A stretch of DNA of 5,304 bases, taken from NCBI GenBank assembly GCA_017618495.1, contig JAFZUD010000038.1, forward strand, positions 1-5,304, in the 5' to 3' direction. The stretch is from Bacilli bacterium (GTDB taxonomy: Bacteria; Bacillota_I; Bacilli_A; RFN20; CAG-826). The position numbers and the translations under genes are program-made. This document shows, piece after piece, positions 4,224 through 5,304 of this stretch (its first letter is position 1; each line of letters opens with the position of its first letter). A model generated the notes under the pieces. The model saw only the letters and a program-made list of their open reading frames with translations, was not told the DNA's origin and did not search any database.

Positions 4224-4982
4224 ATGAAAGTGTTGCTAGTCGATGATGAAAAGCTTCAGCTCATGAGGCTTGAGGGCGCAGTCAAGAAAGTCCTTCCTGA
4301 CGCGGAGATTCTTTCATATATCAACCCTTTGGAGGCATATAGCCAGAACGAGGATAACCAAATCGACATCGCCTTCCTCGATATCGAGATGCCTGGCCTC
4401 AATGGGGTCATGCTCGCCAAAAAGCTCAAAGCCATCAACCCAAAGATCAACATCATCTTCGTGACTGCCTATGACAACTATGCAAGAGAAGCGATGAAAC
4501 TCCATGCTTCAGGATATGTCTCTAAGCCTGTCAGCGAAGTCAAAGTCAAAGAAGAAGTGGAGGGACTCCGCTACCCAATCGAACTTAGGCCATCCAAAGA
4601 CCTTCAGATCAAATGTTTTGGCAATTTCGAGGTCTTCTATGACGCCAAACCTCTTCGTTTCTCATATTCGAAGTCAAAAGAGCTCTTCGCCTATTTAGTC
4701 GACAGAGAAGGTTCGGCAATCAACATCAACGAACTCAATGCTGTCCTTTGGGAAGAAGACCATAAGTCCTATTTAAGGAACCTTATCGCCGATGTTCAGA
4801 AAACTCTTAAGGAAATTGGCTGCCAAGATGTCTTCGTGAAAAGCCATAACGGATATTCGATCGACGTCGATAAAGTCGAATGCGATGCCTACGAATACAA
4901 GAAAGGGAATCCTGACGCGGTACGTATGTACCGTGGGGAATACATGATTCAGTATTCTTGGCCAGTCTTCGAAACCTTCTAA
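4224..4982 (+). CDS. Response regulator: receiver domain plus SARP/OmpR-type winged-helix DNA-binding domain
   Basis: A 252-residue partner of the upstream kinase, translated from AGGTGAG (4214-4220), which overlaps the kinase stop codon; the genes are 8 nt apart and likely coupled. Receiver, residues 1-115: acidic pair Asp7/Asp8, phospho-acceptor Asp53 in FLDIEMPG, Thr81 (VTAYD) and Lys101 (SKP). Output domain, about 127-215: IKCFGNFEVFYDAKPLRF, the SKSKELFAYLVDREG helix, LNAVLWEED, a recognition-helix region YLRNLIADVQKTLKE and the wing FVKSHNGYSIDV, which is the Trans_reg_C fold of SARP-like regulators. The C terminus stops after YRGEYMIQYSWPVFE, where full SARP proteins continue into a bacterial transcriptional activation (BTAD) repeat domain. 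This is therefore a short form, as seen in other Firmicutes regulators of this type. It probably activates by binding tandem direct repeats; targets are unknown. Confidence 0.93.
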   Translation: MKVLLVDDEKLQLMRLEGAVKKVLPDAEILSYINPLEAYSQNEDNQIDIAFLDIEMPGLNGVMLAKKLKAINPKINIIFVTAYDNYAREAMKLHASGYVSKPVSEVKVKEEVEGLRYPIELRPSKDLQIKCFGNFEVFYDAKPLRFSYSKSKELFAYLVDREGSAININELNAVLWEEDHKSYLRNLIADVQKTLKEIGCQDVFVKSHNGYSIDVDKVECDAYEYKKGNPDAVRMYRGEYMIQYSWPVFETF

Positions 4983-4997
4983 GAATCGGAAAAAGGT

Positions 4998-5023
4998 AAA
5001 AGCAGCCCAAACGGCTGCTTTTT
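4998..5023 (+). terminator. Intrinsic terminator of the kinase-regulator operon
   Basis: AGCAGCC (5001-5007) pairs perfectly with GGCTGCT (5013-5019) around loop CAAAC. It is flanked by an A-tract before and TTTTT after, so it may work in both directions. It begins 16 nt after the regulator stop. Confidence 0.9.
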
Positions 5024-5063
5024 CATACGTTTTCGAAAAAACTTTTGAAAATTAGCCTTATCC

Positions 5064-5080
5064 GTTGCGCTTTTGTGACA
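5064..5080 (+). repeat. 17-bp intergenic motif, copy 2
   Basis: GTTGCGCTTTTGTGACA has two differences from copy 1 at 2518-2534. The end GTGACA (5075-5080) can also form a 6-bp hairpin, with one G-U, with TGTTAC (5088-5093). The CTGTGA tandem repeat seen at copy 1 is not preserved here. Confidence 0.5.
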
Positions 5081-5099
5081 AGTGGGGTGTTACCATGCC

Positions 5100-5162
5100 T
5101 TTGCTTAAGATCCATATAGAGGCGATAAAATCCTGTTCCTTCCCTTTTTGGGCTTAAGCAAA
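5100..5162. repeat. 10-bp perfect inverted repeat with 43-nt spacer
   Basis: TTTGCTTAAG (5100-5109) and CTTAAGCAAA (5153-5162) are exact reverse complements, each containing the palindrome CTTAAG. The right arm abuts the stop codon of the small minus-strand ORF. It may fold as the base of a larger RNA stem on either strand, with CCC-AAAAA-GGG as a small inner hairpin on the minus strand. Confidence 0.45.
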
Positions 5163-5267
5163 TCAAAACACAATTGCCTCTGGCATTTCCTGTTTCACGG
5201 ATACGCCCAGTGAGTGGTCTCTCCTTTCTCCGCTCCAGTATCCATCATAGAATGAGGATCCTCCCAT
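5163..5267 (-). CDS. Possible 34-residue small protein, unknown
   Basis: An ATG at 5267-5265 preceded by GAGGGG, with 7 nt between the last G of that run and the ATG, opens a 34-codon frame ending in TGA. The product starts MGGSSFYDGYWSGERRDHS and ends EMPEAIVF. It is polar and aromatic, with no membrane segment, and I recognise no family. An in-frame ATG 15 nt upstream lacks a ribosome binding site. It lies directly downstream (minus direction) of a probable terminator arm at the window edge, leaving little room for its own promoter. A short alternative frame is also open here. It may be a real small gene, or chance reading through a small RNA on either strand. Confidence 0.3.
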   Translation of the reverse strand: MGGSSFYDGYWSGERRDHSLGVSVKQEMPEAIVF

Positions 5268-5289
5268 AGTTCCACCCCTCATATCTATC

Positions 5290-5304
5290 AAAAAAGCGGG
5301 CTCA
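5290..5304. terminator. Left arm of a probable bidirectional terminator, cut by window edge
   Basis: AAAAAA followed by GCGGGCTCA at the very end resembles the left half of a GC-rich hairpin flanked by A and T tracts. On the minus strand it would be the right arm plus T-tract ending a gene outside the window. On the plus strand it would end a transcript of the 5024-5304 stretch. The right arm is not visible. Confidence 0.4.

Noticed and set aside
5095..5157. 20-codon plus-strand ORF containing CSFPFWA, reminiscent of a cyclic peptide pheromone near a sensor kinase
   Set aside because: Too short for an AgrD-type precursor, no AgrB-like gene, and the kinase is LytS-type rather than AgrC-type; most likely chance.

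Overview
The window looks like chromosomal DNA of a low-to-moderate GC Gram-positive bacterium, most likely an uncultured member of the Bacilli/Erysipelotrichia-like Firmicutes. The reasons are strong AGGAGG-type ribosome binding sites, a C-terminal Rex repressor fragment, a tRNA-His gene with encoded CCA, several intrinsic hairpin+T-tract terminators, and a LytS-type two-component pair. The lineage is an inference; no rRNA or other lineage marker is present. Codons are read by the standard code (Trp is TGG) and no gene looks compositionally foreign.

Left part (1-2179): two convergent gene pairs. The 3' part of rex (+) meets a SpoU/TrmH-family RNA 2'-O-methyltransferase (-). A small PBECR-like gene (+) meets a six-helix Pr6Pr-type membrane protein (-). 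Both pairs end on a shared 4-bp palindrome that supplies both stop codons (CTAG at 314-317, TTAA at 1472-1475), so neither pair has intergenic space for a terminator. At least one transcript of each pair instead seems to end at a hairpin+T-tract buried in the opposing gene (388-416 for rex, 1418-1448 for the Pr6Pr gene). The methyltransferase and the PBECR-like gene are divergent across 70 bp that hold a TATAAT box, which would give a leaderless GTG-started mRNA, and a 16-bp imperfect palindrome.

Middle (2180-2958): tRNA-His with its own promoter and terminator, then a 63-residue single-pass membrane protein with an unusually elaborate leader (direct repeat CTGTGA-N4-CTGTGA, bulged hairpin). 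It is followed by three consecutive hairpins, the last a terminator.

Right part (2959-4982): a two-gene operon encoding a seven-helix LytS/YehU-type sensor histidine kinase and a response regulator with a receiver plus a winged-helix DNA-binding domain of the SARP/OmpR type. The kinase mRNA appears nearly leaderless. The small membrane protein just upstream, on the same strand, is a plausible accessory or target of this system, but that is inferred from position and from a candidate operator only.

The last ~280 bases (5024-5304) hold no large gene. They contain a second copy of a 17-bp motif from the small-protein leader, a 10-bp perfect inverted repeat, a possible 34-codon ORF on the minus strand with a good ribosome binding site, and the left arm of a probable bidirectional terminator cut by the window edge. 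This stretch could be a small RNA gene or a small-protein gene; the sequence alone does not decide. I see no mobile element, CRISPR array or defence system.
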